A stretch of 64,000 bases of DNA from Parapristionchus giblindavisi (Eukaryota; Nematoda; Chromadorea; Rhabditida; Diplogasteridae), in the NCBI GenBank assembly GCA_943737045.1, contig CALSFV010000499.1:16967-80966 (forward strand), in the 5' to 3' direction. This document shows positions 10,506 through 22,911 of the stretch, piece after piece (the stretch's first letter is position 1; each line of letters starts with the position of its first letter). Made by a program: the position numbers and the translations under genes. Under the pieces are notes generated by a model. The model was given only the letters and a program-made list of their open reading frames with translations, did not search any database and was not told the origin of the DNA.

Positions 10506-12301
10506 CTTCGAAGTGAATGAAATGTGACTGATAGAAATACTAATAGAAATAATTTCCTGAATGAAGGATACTGAAGAGCTATGGAAAGTTGATTGAATAG
10601 GTTAGTCTCAAAGTATATAAATGTAGACATTTTGATTGGTTGTATCCAAGGGAAACGTAGTTGCAATGGGAATTTCGCAGAGAAGGAATGAAAGAAATGC
10701 TAAAATTTCCCGGCATATTCAGCTTTAAAAATGCGTCAAACTCTTTTTTTTATTCTGAATCATGACAGAAGAGTAAAATCGAGTGCGGTTTTCAAGTCTA
10801 CTTTTCAATGGTTGTTTTTTCATTTGATAAGGATTAATTCATTATGCCTAATTACTTTATTCTATAAAATGATAAGGCACGTCTATCTGTCTGTCGTCTG
10901 TCTGTCCGTCACACTTCATGCATTCACTTCATTCACATTCTGCATTTCTCTCTGCAGTGCGGTCGATAGATGTATCCTCTTTCTCAATATTTATTCTACT
11001 TTTTTCGCTCTGGTGCGGTCGGCAGTTATATTTTCCTCTTTTTGCTCTACTTCATCAAGATCATGCTCTCTCTCTTATTAGTTTTTTTTTTCTTTTAAAT
11101 TTATTTATTTATTCAATTATTTATTCTTTATCTTGTTGTTAATGATTATTAGTATTATCATAATTGTTAATATTTCTGATTTTTTTAAAAATTCCCGCGA
11201 TATGGTCCCGAAAAGTGAGCGCGCGAATTCAGAAATCCCATGGGTGTGATTTTGCACTATTTTTGGAAAAAAACTCGATTATAAACAAATAATCTTTTGT
11301 TTTGGAGGCGCTCGTGAGGTGATCGGATGAATCAATGATCGTGACTATTAACGTTCTTTTTATTTGCTCATGCGTCATTACATTTCAGTGATGGTTTGTG
11401 AATATCCCATTCCCTTCAAGTGCGCATGAGGAGTCATATTTTGAGACAAAAAAACGCGAGTCGGTACCCAAAAAAATTGTGAAATTTTCAATAAAGTACA
11501 TTTTACAGTACAGTTTTCTAAGTGGGTACCTATAAAAAGCAAAATTTAACGGGTGGGTCTATCCCACGGGATATCCAGACACAATCACTGTTACATTTGC
11601 CCTACGCTCCTACGCAGTAGTGTGTTATATTTCGCTAAGCATGCCGGGTAAATTTTGGAGTGTGTTGGGTCTCGAGTGGAAAACCCTGAAGGCCAATTGT
11701 ATATCGTAAGAGGTTACCGTAACCATCGATCAATAATGGTTGAATTCTGTAACATTTTACAATAATTGCCGGGTACATCAGTATTATCCATTCGAGATCC
11801 AACGCACACAAATTTACGCCGACGCATCCATGACAGTTTACGGCGTTACGGCATAAGCATGTAAGCCATAAAGCAAATCTAACGGAGCATTATTTAATTC
11901 ATAAAACGAAAGGCGCCGCGGCGATCAGTTTCTAATGAAGCCGATCGAGTATTTTTATTGAATATTGACGATTTAAAACGTAGTACACATATCTGCTATA
12001 AGAAGCGATGAGGAGTTACAACAATATCGCAAAAGAAAACTGTGCCCGCATAGAGCTTATTCACATTTTCTAGTTCATACTCTCAATTAATTTGATACCA
12101 TTGAATTTCTCAAAATTATTCGACTTCACCATGTAAACAAATCAGAGAGATCATTGAATCAAAGTACATAATGCACTTTGTGAGATAAATATTCATCCAA
12201 CAAAGCTTTTCCAGTATCTATTTCCTGTGTTAAGTGATTACATTCACAGTTTATCAAATAACAAAAGTAAATTAAGATAATCAATAAATAATAGAGATGA
12301 A
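10506..12301. other. Intergenic, upstream of the ferric-reductase-like gene
   Basis: No convincing exon. It holds a degenerate (GTCT)n tract (10881-10911), a GC-richer segment from about 11190 that shares the 17-mer TCAATGATCGTGACTAT with another intergenic region, and an imperfect palindrome near 11640-11835. The first few hundred bases should include the promoter of the minus-strand gene starting at 10505. Confidence 0.6.
11640..11835. repeat. Imperfect inverted repeat, probably an old MITE
   Basis: AAATTTTGGAGTGTGTTGGG with the following CTCGAGTGG near 11652-11680 is mirrored by CCATTCGAGATCCAACGCAC followed by ACAAATTT near 11789-11816, around an inner weaker palindrome centred on about 11735. 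The ends and target duplication are not clear. Confidence 0.5.
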
Positions 12302-14449
12302 TTATCGAATAGGTCCATATACAATATAAGTAGGTTTATCAGTATCTGTTCCATTTCCTGATTCAAGTAATTCTGCTGCATCACCAGAGAAGAAGGAATT
12401 AGCATCGATAATATTGACCTGTGAAGACATTATTGATTGATTGGAATAACTAATCGAATAAGTACCTCTTTCTCTGGTAGAGGAGTTGCATAAGCTAGAA
12501 TGAATTTTCCATCCACTTCAATTTTACAATTCAAATCACCTAAAATAATGATGAGTTATTGGAAAGAATCTATGATTGAAAATAAACCGGCGAAGTTAAT
12601 CTTAGCAACGAAATCCTTATGAGCTGCGATTGATTCAAATGGAGTTCCGAATTTCTTCTCTGCTGCCTGAATACAACAATTGATGATAAGAAAGTGTGAA
12701 TGATAATTACATCGGCTACAATTGAAGCCATCTTCTGTACGTTACATGATGAGAACCCTTCACCCTTAAATCAGTTTGCCATTTCAATGATTAATGAAAT
12801 AAAGATTCTAACTTTAAACTCATTATATGCTTTCTCCATTGCAGTCTCCAGAGTTACATTGCAACACAAGAATCCTGATAATACAATTATAATCTTTGAT
12901 CTTTGATCTTTGATCTCATTGACATACCACTCTTATTGGTATAACATTCAGGTCCAGGGGGTGGAGGGGGAGGGGGAGGAACTACGATGGGAACAGGAAT
13001 AAAAAATGGTGCACTTCCACCTATACCACCTTAATCGTAATAGATTAGATCTCGACTGGAATATCTGATTACTGTATCTAACCTCTACCTCCTCCTGCTC
13101 CTCCTCCTAAGAAGAATGATAATGGAGAGAATCCTTGTTTCTATAAAGTATATGAATACATAAGAACGATTAAACTAAAGAACTTACTCCTCCAAAAAGA
13201 CTTTGAAAGAATTGTCCACCACCTAATTGAGCATATGTTGATCCCTATAAATGAAGATATTTTATAGTCATAGAATAAGAAGAAGATCATAGAAGATATA
13301 TCATTAAATGAATGAAAATAAACTTGTGATTGAATCTGCATCATTTCATTCTCTTGATTGTGTTTCTCATGAAGACGAGCAATATATTCTGTTGAACTGT
13401 AAACGGAATATTCAGATGATACAAGTGATAGTCAATCACTTACTTTGATAGATAAACGGGCTTTTGTTGTGGTACAGGAATTCCACTTTCGCCATCTGTA
13501 ATATACTAATATGTAGATAGTTTTTTAATGACAAATATTAAAGTATACTTTGCTGAGGAGCTCCAGGAGCTTGAGCCTGAGTCTGAGATTGTGTTGGAGC
13601 TGGAGCTTGTGCAGACTGGGAGATCATTTTGTTCTCAATGGTCATTTGTGGAAGGTTAGCTGACTGAATCATCGATTATAATTGAATACACAAAAAAAAT
13701 TTTCATACCCCTTGTGGCGGACGAATGTATTCCACACCATTCTCCCTTACATCATTTGTGGCTACTCCTGAATCAATTGATCATTTTTTAAATTCATTTT
13801 GAATCAATTGATCGTTTTTAAAATTCATTTTTAATCAATTGATCATTTTTTAAAAATTTATTTTGAATCAATTGATCGTTTTTAAAATTCATTTTGAGGT
13901 TGACTATTGTTTCATATATTTATATGAACGTGTGGACATGATATACCTGATCTAGCAAGTGCAGGTGATCCCATACCGTATCTGGGTGCAGATTGGGGTA
14001 CTGTAGGACCCATTGGAGCTGTTATCTCATTAAATGTCATATAACTCTAGAATGAATTTTAATTTGATAAGATTATTTCATATCATACCTCTTTTCCAAT
14101 ATCAATAGGTTGTGATTGAGACAGACTTACAGGAGAAGCAGGACGACCATATTTAATATATGTACGTCCTCCATTCTTTGCTCCATTCTATAATGATATA
14201 TTCAATGAATATGATTTGATTATAAGATACAAACAATATAAGGTGCTCCTGGTATAGAAACTCCGGGTGGAAGTTCAAGATATTGTCTCTTTTGAATTTG
14301 AGAACATCCCACAGATACTATCAATGATGATATTATACACTGAAACAATATCACTCTTTTGTAAAATAGTGGAACATGGACAAAATATATTTAACGATTT
14401 ATTAAAAACATACCTTGATCAGGAGAATATATGTTGAAGACACAACCAT
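12302..14449 (-). CDS. Ground-like (grl) domain secreted protein
   Basis: A hedgehog-related-type nematode secreted protein. The ATG at 14449 leads through two short exons into a hydrophobic signal sequence (CIISSLIVSVGCS). A long Pro/Gln/Ala-rich middle follows (APAPTQSQTQAQAPGAPQ near 13555-13610; a run of prolines before the last domain near 12955-12985). The C-terminal ground-like domain reads GFLCCNVTLETAMEKAY, VQKMASIVAD, AAEKKFGTPFESIAAH, KDFVAKINFAGDLNCKIEV and FILAYATPLPEKE: the CCN, FE, FV and CK positions typical of that domain are present. After the domain the chain runs about 35 residues to stop TAA at 12304-12302. These proteins are thought to act outside epidermal or glial cells in cuticle-related roles. 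I cannot assign a specific paralogue. Confidence 0.85.
13770..13895. repeat. Four-copy 32-bp tandem repeat in a grl intron
   Basis: The unit GAATCAATTGATCRTTTTTA followed by AAATTCATTTT occurs four times back to back with small changes. It starts at an exon edge and makes up most of one intron. TCAATTGA and TTGATCAA-like palindromes recur in each unit. Confidence 0.9.
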
Positions 14450-14835
14450 TATGACTGAATCATCTATGGAAATGAAAGGGAAAAGAAGAGATGAACATGA
14501 TTTAGTTATAATAAGTTAATAATGAATGAATGATGATAATGGATTTATAAAGGAGTCAAGAATAAACATCCTATTACAGACTGGTTTGAAGAATATTAAC
14601 TCTTTCGCTCTTTATCTTTATTCAATGCCTCTAATTAAGATATTATGAATAACATGTATGTATTGTTGTAAGCTCTTCAGTAATTAAATAGTTTTATGCA
14701 ATTGTCATCTATACAAAGAATCGTAATGAGTACATAGTAAATAATAATGAGTGACTAGGAGATCAGTAAAGCATTCATTTGATATGGTTTCATTTCTATT
14801 GAATACTATTAGATATTCAATTGATATCAATGGAT
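14450..14835. other. Intergenic between grl 5' end and P450 3' end
   Basis: About 390 bp of AT-rich DNA upstream of the grl start and downstream of the minus-strand P450. No gene, repeat or clear regulatory site seen. Confidence 0.6.
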
Positions 14836-17800
14836 TCATCGATGATATAATCTAACTTTGAATCCATTACTAGGCTTTAGAATAATTTCTGGTAATGGTC
14901 GATTAGCTGGCCAAATATCGATTGATTCTACACGGAATCTGAAATATCTATGATCATTTATATAATCAAATTGATAATGTTTTACTTCAAGAAGATTTGG
15001 GCAAGCATTGATTTTGCCTCGAGAGTAGCGAACTTTTGACCTGAAGATAATCGATTTAAATGAATATTGATGGACTAATGATCTACCTATACAGTTTCTA
15101 GGTCCAGCTGAGAAGGGAATATAAGCAAATGAATCTCTATTTGATTGTTTATCAGCATCAAAATGATCAGGATAATACTCCTCTGGACGTTCCCAGTTCT
15201 GAAATTATTCTTTTGATTGTTTATCTTATATTATAAAACATAAAAAAGTGAGAATTTCAGAAAAAAAACGTAGGGTGTGTCTTTAAAGTTAGAGAAAAGT
15301 TCAATGAACGGTGGTTGTAATAAAAAAGAAACAATGTTTACGAAGTAAAGATATAGTTGACAAAAGGGGAATAGACTCTTTCGATGTGATTGATCGCCTT
15401 CAAATAAATAACTTACTCTCTTATCTCTATTAGAACATATGGGTGATACAATAACAGTCATTCCTTCAGGAAGTGTAACATCTCCTATATGAACATCATG
15501 TGAAAGTTGACGAGCTATGATTGGTACTGATGGAGTCATTCTACAATTACATCATTATAGATATGAACTACACTATTTTGAAACTCTCTGCAATGATAAA
15601 TAAAAGATAAACATAGGCATGTCAATTATCTAGCTCCAGTCGTTGAGTAGAGATATCATTCAGTTCATAACTCATATGTACTAGCCAATGACCTACCTCA
15701 ATGCTTCCTTATAACATTTCTCTATATAAACGAGTTTGCAAATATCTTCTTCAGTTGGAAATCGATTATCCGATCCTATAATCAATCAATGATAACAATG
15801 AATGATATGATATCATACCAAATACTCTATCAACTTCTTCGTGTACTTTCTCTTGATATTCAGGATTTTGGCCAAGGAACCAAAGAGTGAATCCTATTGC
15901 TGACGCATTCGTATCTGATCCTACAAGATATTAATATAATCGTTATTAATATAATCGCTGGGATCCCAATAATCAGTAGTCTTCCTATTGATCACAATTC
16001 AATTTCAAAAATGAACGTTCAATGATTCCAAATGAATCTTTTTCGTTTGTCTTTTAGAGGAAGACATAATTCTTTCACAATGATCAAGATCATATAAATC
16101 AATCAATCGAACAACAACGATATCAATGATGACGTAAAGATGAAAATATACATCATCTTCTATTCTAATATTACCTTCAAACATGAATGTATCAACTTCA
16201 GCTCGAAGTTCTTCATCAGTCAATGCATTGGCTCTTTGCATCATAAGAAGAATATCAAGAAGTGCCAATTTCTTGTTACGAACCTGAAGAGTATTGTATT
16301 CTGCCTATCTCTTTAGATAATAGACTAATCGATCTAATTCACGTAGACATGGAGGTTTTAAATCGTTGTCAAAAGTTATTCTTAGCTCGTTCGTATCATA
16401 GACATTTTTAAATGAAATTAAAAATGAGTAAATCATACTATCGATAACATACTTCTTCTTCAGTAACATTATCATCTAATAGTCCTTCTTCTTCAAGTAT
16501 TTCTCTTCGTTCTTCAATTACCTTCAAATGACGCATTCAAAGATCGAAAATGACTTTCACTTTTTCAGTTCAAAAGGGTTCAAATAATGGTGGATTACTT
16601 CAATTGAAACAAACAACTTTTTCTTTATTTTCGCTTTCGTATCAAAAGAGCCTATTTGAATTACTTGCCTTTCTCGTAAATCCATGAGCGATTTGAACAT
16701 TTTCATTGAATTCTTTGGCGTATCCAAATAGATACCAAATAGGTTTCAACCATAACCAAGGGAATCTAAAGATATGATGAAGGATTATGTTGAATGATTA
16801 TCATACCTGATATGATCCCATGCCAATTGAGATAATCGATAGATTGCATCAATATATTCTGAATTCTGATGAGATTGTGAATCTAATCGAATTCCCATTG
16901 CTGTTTCTGAAAATACCATTCAATCAATATCGATATTTTTTTATTTTATAATTCAAAAAAAAAAGATTTAAATATTTGTTAAATGGTGAATAAATAAATT
17001 ATCATTTTATTATTGGATTTACAAAGTCGATTACTATAAAAACACAATGATTGTACTCTGACCTCCTATAATATCTAGTCCACATCTTTTGATAAGAGGA
17101 AATACATCAACTATCTCATCTGTATCTGCATATTCATCCATTAATGAAATCATTATCTGAACAAATCAATAATATATTCTCTAAATATTATATAATTCAT
17201 TGTCATTTTACTTGTGTCTGCTCTCCAAATATAGGAAGATAACTCTTCAATATATTGAAATGAAAAGCAGGAGTTAATAACTTTCTTCGTGCATGCCATT
17301 TCTCTCCAGTTCTGCAATTCTCATCGAAAAATGGTTAATTTACAATTTGGCGTTTCATCAAAGAGTTCTACTACTATCAATTACAAAAATATTCGATGAG
17401 AAACCTGTTTGATAATTGATTCTCAAATGATTTTATCTATCTTTGCCCTATGATCAAAGTGAAAATTCAATATAATTGAAGATCAAACCTTATCAACAAT
17501 CCAACTCCCAACCATCTTTCGAGGATATTATAATGATTAGGTTTACTGATTAGTGTATTACTATCTAATATTACCTTAATCAATCGATAATTGATCTACT
17601 GATTGAATATCAATCGATACCTTGATACTTTCATGTGTTCCACAAACAACAATAGGAAGAGGCCCCGCCCATATATGCATCATTCCTTTTGATTTCTCTA
17701 TATTATCCAATAAATAATGTCTGCCCCAATCTTCTACTTGATAAGTAAATTCTAAGGAAAATCGATTAAATGAAAATAATATTTTGGAACATTTGTACTT

Positions 17801-18019
17801 AAAACATTCCATTTGAAAAGGTATGAACTTCCGAATAGCGGAATAGAGGGAGGTCCTGGAATTTTTGCTAAGCACTGAAAACAAAATAGGGTGATGGTGT
17901 TGACAACAATAAGAACTAACCGCTTTGGCTTTCTGATGAAATTGATATAATTCTTGAATTCGTTTTCTCTTCTCAACAAGGAAGAAGATAAGGATGATGA
18001 GTATAATGATAAGAGTCAT
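14836..18019 (-). CDS. Cytochrome P450, CYP4-like (copy A)
   Basis: Heme-thiolate monooxygenase of the CYP4-type nematode group, ER-anchored by the N-terminal segment ([23 protein letters not shown] at 18019). Landmarks in order are the Pro-rich hinge [29 protein letters not shown] (C-helix), [14 protein letters not shown], the I-helix [16 protein letters not shown] (about 15870-15925), K-helix EALR, and the Cys-ligand loop [11 protein letters not shown] (about 15080-15120) followed by [11 protein letters not shown]. Stop TGA at 14838-14836. The I-helix has Asn where the other two P450 genes here have the second Thr (EGHDTT). It lies divergently to copy B across a 1.4-kb spacer. Multi-exon and open throughout, so likely functional. 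Substrate unknown. Confidence 0.9.
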
Positions 18020-19425
18020 ATCTCATTGAATGATAGCTAAAGGAATGATAGTAAACGTGATATGAATGAATGAACCAATAGACTACAATATCAACGAATA
18101 ATCAACGAATTCAGCGAATTAAGCGACATTTAATGATACTATGGACCGAACACTGAGAAGTTCAGTTGAAGAAGTTCTAGAAGAGATATCAGCTGAGTAT
18201 AATAGATTGAATGCTACTTCATCAACAAATGAACATTCTTTGTATCTCTATCACAATCTCTGACCATTTAGTATTACTCTATCATTGTTCTTGTAGCTAT
18301 CTCAGCCCTTTCTTCGTTTAGCAAAGAGAAAAAGATAGAGTAAATGAAGAGACAGTTAATTCTTTCTCTTTCTCTTTTTACTCACGAACAATTAGTGACG
18401 TTTATGAAGAAGACTCTTTAACACTCAATGTCTACATTCAATTGAAGAATATTCCATTCATTACAATTATCAAACAAAAAAATGAATACATGTACATAAT
18501 TCACCTTTACTACCATAGAAAAGCCGTCCATATCATCATCTTTTATATCCGACTTATAAGCATAATGATGTCGTTACATAGTGGTACAATGTCTTCTACA
18601 TTGGTTGCTTTCTACTGCCTAATGTATTTTTGGTAATATGTCGATTATGTGTCACATGGTGAAAGTTGTATTTCGACTCTTCGATCATTATATCATTAAG
18701 GAAAACATTCATATGATAGAGAGATAGAGAGAGATGAACTTCCACCATGTTTTGTATCACTGGAGAGATGGATGTGTCGACTATATAAGTGCGAGAAGAA
18801 ACACGTTGACGTATCGTTTTCTAGTCTAGATAGACTACATTATATGGAAAGTTCACTATACATTTGTTAGAGAATACAATTCATATCAAAGGATCAATAA
18901 CATCATATGCGTTTGTTTCGAAGTTTAATAAGGGTGATTAATCGTGCGAGATTTTCGACAAAAAAACCTTGAAATGAACTGAATGATTTGCAGCTAATTG
19001 TTTCGTTTATTCCTTATCATACACAAAGATCTGTTTTGTTTACAGTACATTGAATAGATAGTGTCACTTTTCATGATGAATCTGTAGTCTAGTCTATTTT
19101 ATTATTCCTCACACATGGCAAACGAGCAAAAGGAAGATAATCAAATAAAATATAATGATTCTTACCATCCTTTCCACTTTCAATACGGTGTACACTATCT
19201 ATATATTCTCTCATATATAAACTACATTTCTTAAAGATATTTCATATCTGATCTATCTTAGTCTTAGTGAGCTTACCAAAGTTTATCAAATAGTTTCTTA
19301 AGGAATTCATCCATTGCATTTTGATCATTTCTGTCTTGCACACTATTATTGTTGATTATTGGTCGATCTGATAAGAATATCAAGATATAAGCTTGTGTCA
19401 TTAATTGATTCATTCATTCTATCAG
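18020..19425. other. Divergent promoter region between P450 copies A and B
   Basis: About 1.4 kb AT-rich spacer between the diverging starts at 18019 and 19426. It should hold both promoters. The 3' edge ends in a Pyr-rich stretch and CAG just before the copy B ATG, compatible with a trans-splice acceptor. No exon or clear repeat seen. Confidence 0.55.
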
Positions 19426-21919
19426 ATGGTATCAGTTCTACTTATTCTTCTTCCTATATCCATAGCTGCATTTGTATGGGCTGTAACATGGAATCGAATA
19501 CGAGAAATCACCACTCTCATATACAGATCTTACTTCAATTTAGCCAAGGTTTATTTGTTTCTTAATCATTAATATCATTTATTTCTTATTTATTGTTTAA
19601 ATATAAATAATTATTATTCTTTTCAGTTACCAGGTCCAAAAGCATATCCAATAATAGGAAGTGCATGGCAATTCAAATTGGATACTGCTGGTATCTATCC
19701 CTTTTCATAACAGTTATTTTATGAATGAATTATTCAAATTCCCAGATTTCATGACTCAACTCAATGGATGGATTAATATATATGGATTTTACAAGGATGC
19801 TCCAGGAGTAGTCAAAGCATGGCTAGGACCAGTTCCACTTGCTGTTGTTGTAAAACCAGACTTTTGTAAGGTAGTCAAGGAATATTCACATGAACTTTAA
19901 TCTAATCAATATATTAAGACTGTTTTGGAGAGTAATACTCTGATAACAAAAGCTACTCAATATGATAAATTATCCGAATGGATAGGCACTGGACTTCTTA
20001 CAAGGTTAGCTTTTTTTTCAATCTTTGAACGATTATCAGTTTCACATCAGAAACTTTCATATGTTTTGTTTTGTGTATTTTCTGTTTTGGTTTTTCGAAT
20101 AGCTAACGATAAATTACTGTTTATGTGATTAATCATAAATTTAATTTTGTTAAGTACAAATGAGAAATGGTTCTCACGAAGAAAGATGCTCACTCCTGCA
20201 TTTCATTTCAATATATTGAAAGGATATTCAGAAGTGTTCATTAGACAAGGAGAAGTAATATTATTATATTCTCCATAATTCATTACAATCATCATTATAG
20301 ATTTTCGTAGATCAATTGGAAAAACTAGCAGACACAGGAAGAGAAGTCGATCTATTTCCATATTTCAAACGATGTGCTATGGATATCATTTGTGGTAGAT
20401 TCAATCATTTAATTATCTATCAGTCAGTTGAATTGTAGAAACTGCAATGGCTTCTCAAGTAAATGCTCAAATCGGAAAGAATTCAGAATATGTCAATGCT
20501 GTTATTAGAATATCTGATATCATTTTCACTTATGAGAGGTGGTCAAATTCGATATTTTGATTGATTATCTTATTGGTAAATAGATCTCCATGGTTATGGT
20601 TCAAACCAATCTTATATGGGTGTGGATTAGGATTCGAATTTGATCGATTGGTTAAACTAACGACTGATTTCACGAGAAAGGTTTGTATTGATAGAAGAAG
20701 GAAATGAAATGAAGATATTCATTAAAGGTGATATCAGAAAGACGTCAAGCATTGATTGATGAAGGAGGAATGGAAGATTTTGATATTACAAAAAATAAGA
20801 AGAAGATGGTATTCCTTGATCTAATGTTGTACACACAAAAACAGAATAATCTATCTGATGAAGATATAAGAGAAGAAGTTGATACTTTCATGTTTGAAGG
20901 TATACTCTGTAACTATTTTCATATTTAATATTGTTGAGAACATTAAAGGTCACGACACTACGTCTTCTGGGATGGGTTTCACTGCATGGTTAATAGGACA
21001 ACATAAAGATTATCAGGTATGATTTTGATCTTTGATCTTTGGAGTATGAATTGAATTCAGGATAGAATTCATGCTGAGATGGATGAAGTATTCGGTGATT
21101 CAATGAGAGAACCAACTGAAGCTGATTTGAAGAAATGTGTTCTATTAGAAAAATGTATTAAAGAATCACTGAGGTATTCATATCAGTATGATTAATTAAC
21201 AGAGATTACACTTTTTATGTTATTTCAATGTTTTATGAATACGAACAACATTATCATTTTAATAATAATCATTTAATTCAAATAATCAAGTAAATAAATA
21301 TTGTATTGTAGATTATGTCCTCCAGTTCCAATATTCGCTCGTCGTTTAACACATGATCTACAATTGGATGAATATACTATTCCTAAAGATATAACTATAT
21401 TAATTCCTCCTTTTGGAACTCATCGAAATCCTGATGTAAGTGATCCAATCAATAATGATACTTGATGATCTTTGATCTTTTATAGGAATGGGAGAAGCCA
21501 GATCAATTCTATCCAGAACATTTTGATAGTGAAGCTGTTAGTAAGAGACATCCATTCGCTTATTTCCCATTCTCAGCTGGACCTAGGAATTGTATTGGTT
21601 AGTACAATTTAGTTATAATTTATCCATTAGAATATATAAACCCTTTAATGATTCAAGTACATAACATCAAGGACATTAATATCTTTTAGGTCAGAAGTTC
21701 GCTCTAGCAGAGGAGAAAATAGTTCTTTCATACTTCTTCAGGAAATATCGATTAGAAACAGTTGAGCCTGCACCTGGAAATAGATTTGTTCCTGAGGTAT
21801 TCAATATTGATTAATCGATCGATAATAGTATATCTTGTAAAATCAAAATGCATACGTTTCAGTTGATTCTGAAACCTCAAGAAGGAGTATTAGCAAGAAT
21901 CTATAAGAGACGACCATGA
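19426..21919 (+). CDS. Cytochrome P450, CYP4-like (copy B)
   Basis: The N-terminal anchor starts at 19426 ([20 protein letters not shown]). It is followed by [86 protein letters not shown], the I-helix [12 protein letters not shown] (about 20945-20985), K-helix ESLR, the PERF-type region [13 protein letters not shown], Cys loop [11 protein letters not shown] (about 21570-21600) and [10 protein letters not shown]. Stop TGA at 21917-21919. All canonical catalytic elements are present. It is a tandem paralogue of copy C: the two share long blocks such as [16 protein letters not shown] and [16 protein letters not shown]. Introns are mostly 40-70 bp. Probably a membrane-bound fatty-acid or xenobiotic oxidase. 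Confidence 0.92.
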
Positions 21920-22911
21920 ATATGTTGATCAGTAATCAATAATTGTTGAACAGTTGCCAAATTGTATGATAAATGTACATTCTTCTTATTTTTCTTACAC
22001 TTTTTGTCAAATCTGCATGCGAATGATCGAAAGGAACGAAACTGTAGAAGTATTAATTACTTTAAATTGATTTATTATTAAAAAATGTACGTAGTTTGAT
22101 ATACATGCACGGTTTTGATATAACTTGTTAGACCCTAATTATTAACTATTGAGCCTATAAAAATCACTTTTTTATTTGTAGAAGAGACTATTTCCTGTTT
22201 TGCATTCTTCAGAAACTCTTTTATTGGGCGAGAGAGTGCAGACAGTGCGTTGTCTCGGTATTTAGATACTGTTTGTCATTTTCTTCTGCAAATACATTTT
22301 ATACGCACAATAACAATGTGCTTCATGGTATTTCGGCCGCTACGTCTAGACACCGTAAAGCGTTGTCTGGTGTCGCGGCCTTGAAGAAAATGTTTTGTTA
22401 ATAGTAAAGAGGAAGCGAAAATGCATGATAACAAGTCACAATATTTAAGAAGTTGAGATATCATACTCATCGTTGAGAGTACACAAAAGGAACTCTTTGT
22501 ACCAAAGTAGTACAAGAATGTTCCAATGAATAACTTCTTTCAAAACTTATTCCATTTAATCTAATCCATAAATAGTATATAGAAGAGGAACTAATTGTTT
22601 GTCACTGTTTCTAATCAATTGTTCCATTTGTATCTAACAACAATCGTCTTCATGATAAGAATTGTCTTTATTATGTAGTTTAATATTCTTGTCTAGTCTA
22701 GTTCAGATGTGAAGCCTTTATCAATTCAGTACAAATTATAACAGAGTCATCACGGAAATAGTTTATATAAAGATTATCTTTTCAATATCATATCAATTTA
22801 CTTTCCGTGCGAACTCAATCACCTCCCCCTTCACTTTTATTTGTTATTTTTTTATTTACGATCCGGTTTGAGTGCATCTTCAATTATTTCATTTCATTTG
22901 ACAGAATAGAA
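21920..22911. other. Intergenic between P450 copies B and C
   Basis: About 1 kb. It contains a GC-richer hairpin at about 22332-22381 (GGCCGCTACGTCTAGACACC ... GGTGTCGCGGCC) preceded by a motif found again in a KRR1 intron. The last 150 bp have a TATATAA-like sequence near 22760 and should carry the copy C promoter. Confidence 0.55.
22322..22381. repeat. Dispersed hairpin motif TTCATGGTATTTCGGCCGCT
   Basis: The stretch 22322-22345 runs into an inverted repeat (GGCCGC...GACACC / GGTGTCGCGGCC). The leading 24 bases recur with two changes at 54652-54675, inside the KRR1 gene. This suggests a short dispersed family, perhaps transposon ends. Confidence 0.6.

Noticed and set aside
10731..11081. 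116-codon plus-strand frame rich in Ser, Phe and Leu
   Set aside because: Pyrimidine-rich low-complexity DNA including GTCT repeats; no start context, splice partners or domain.
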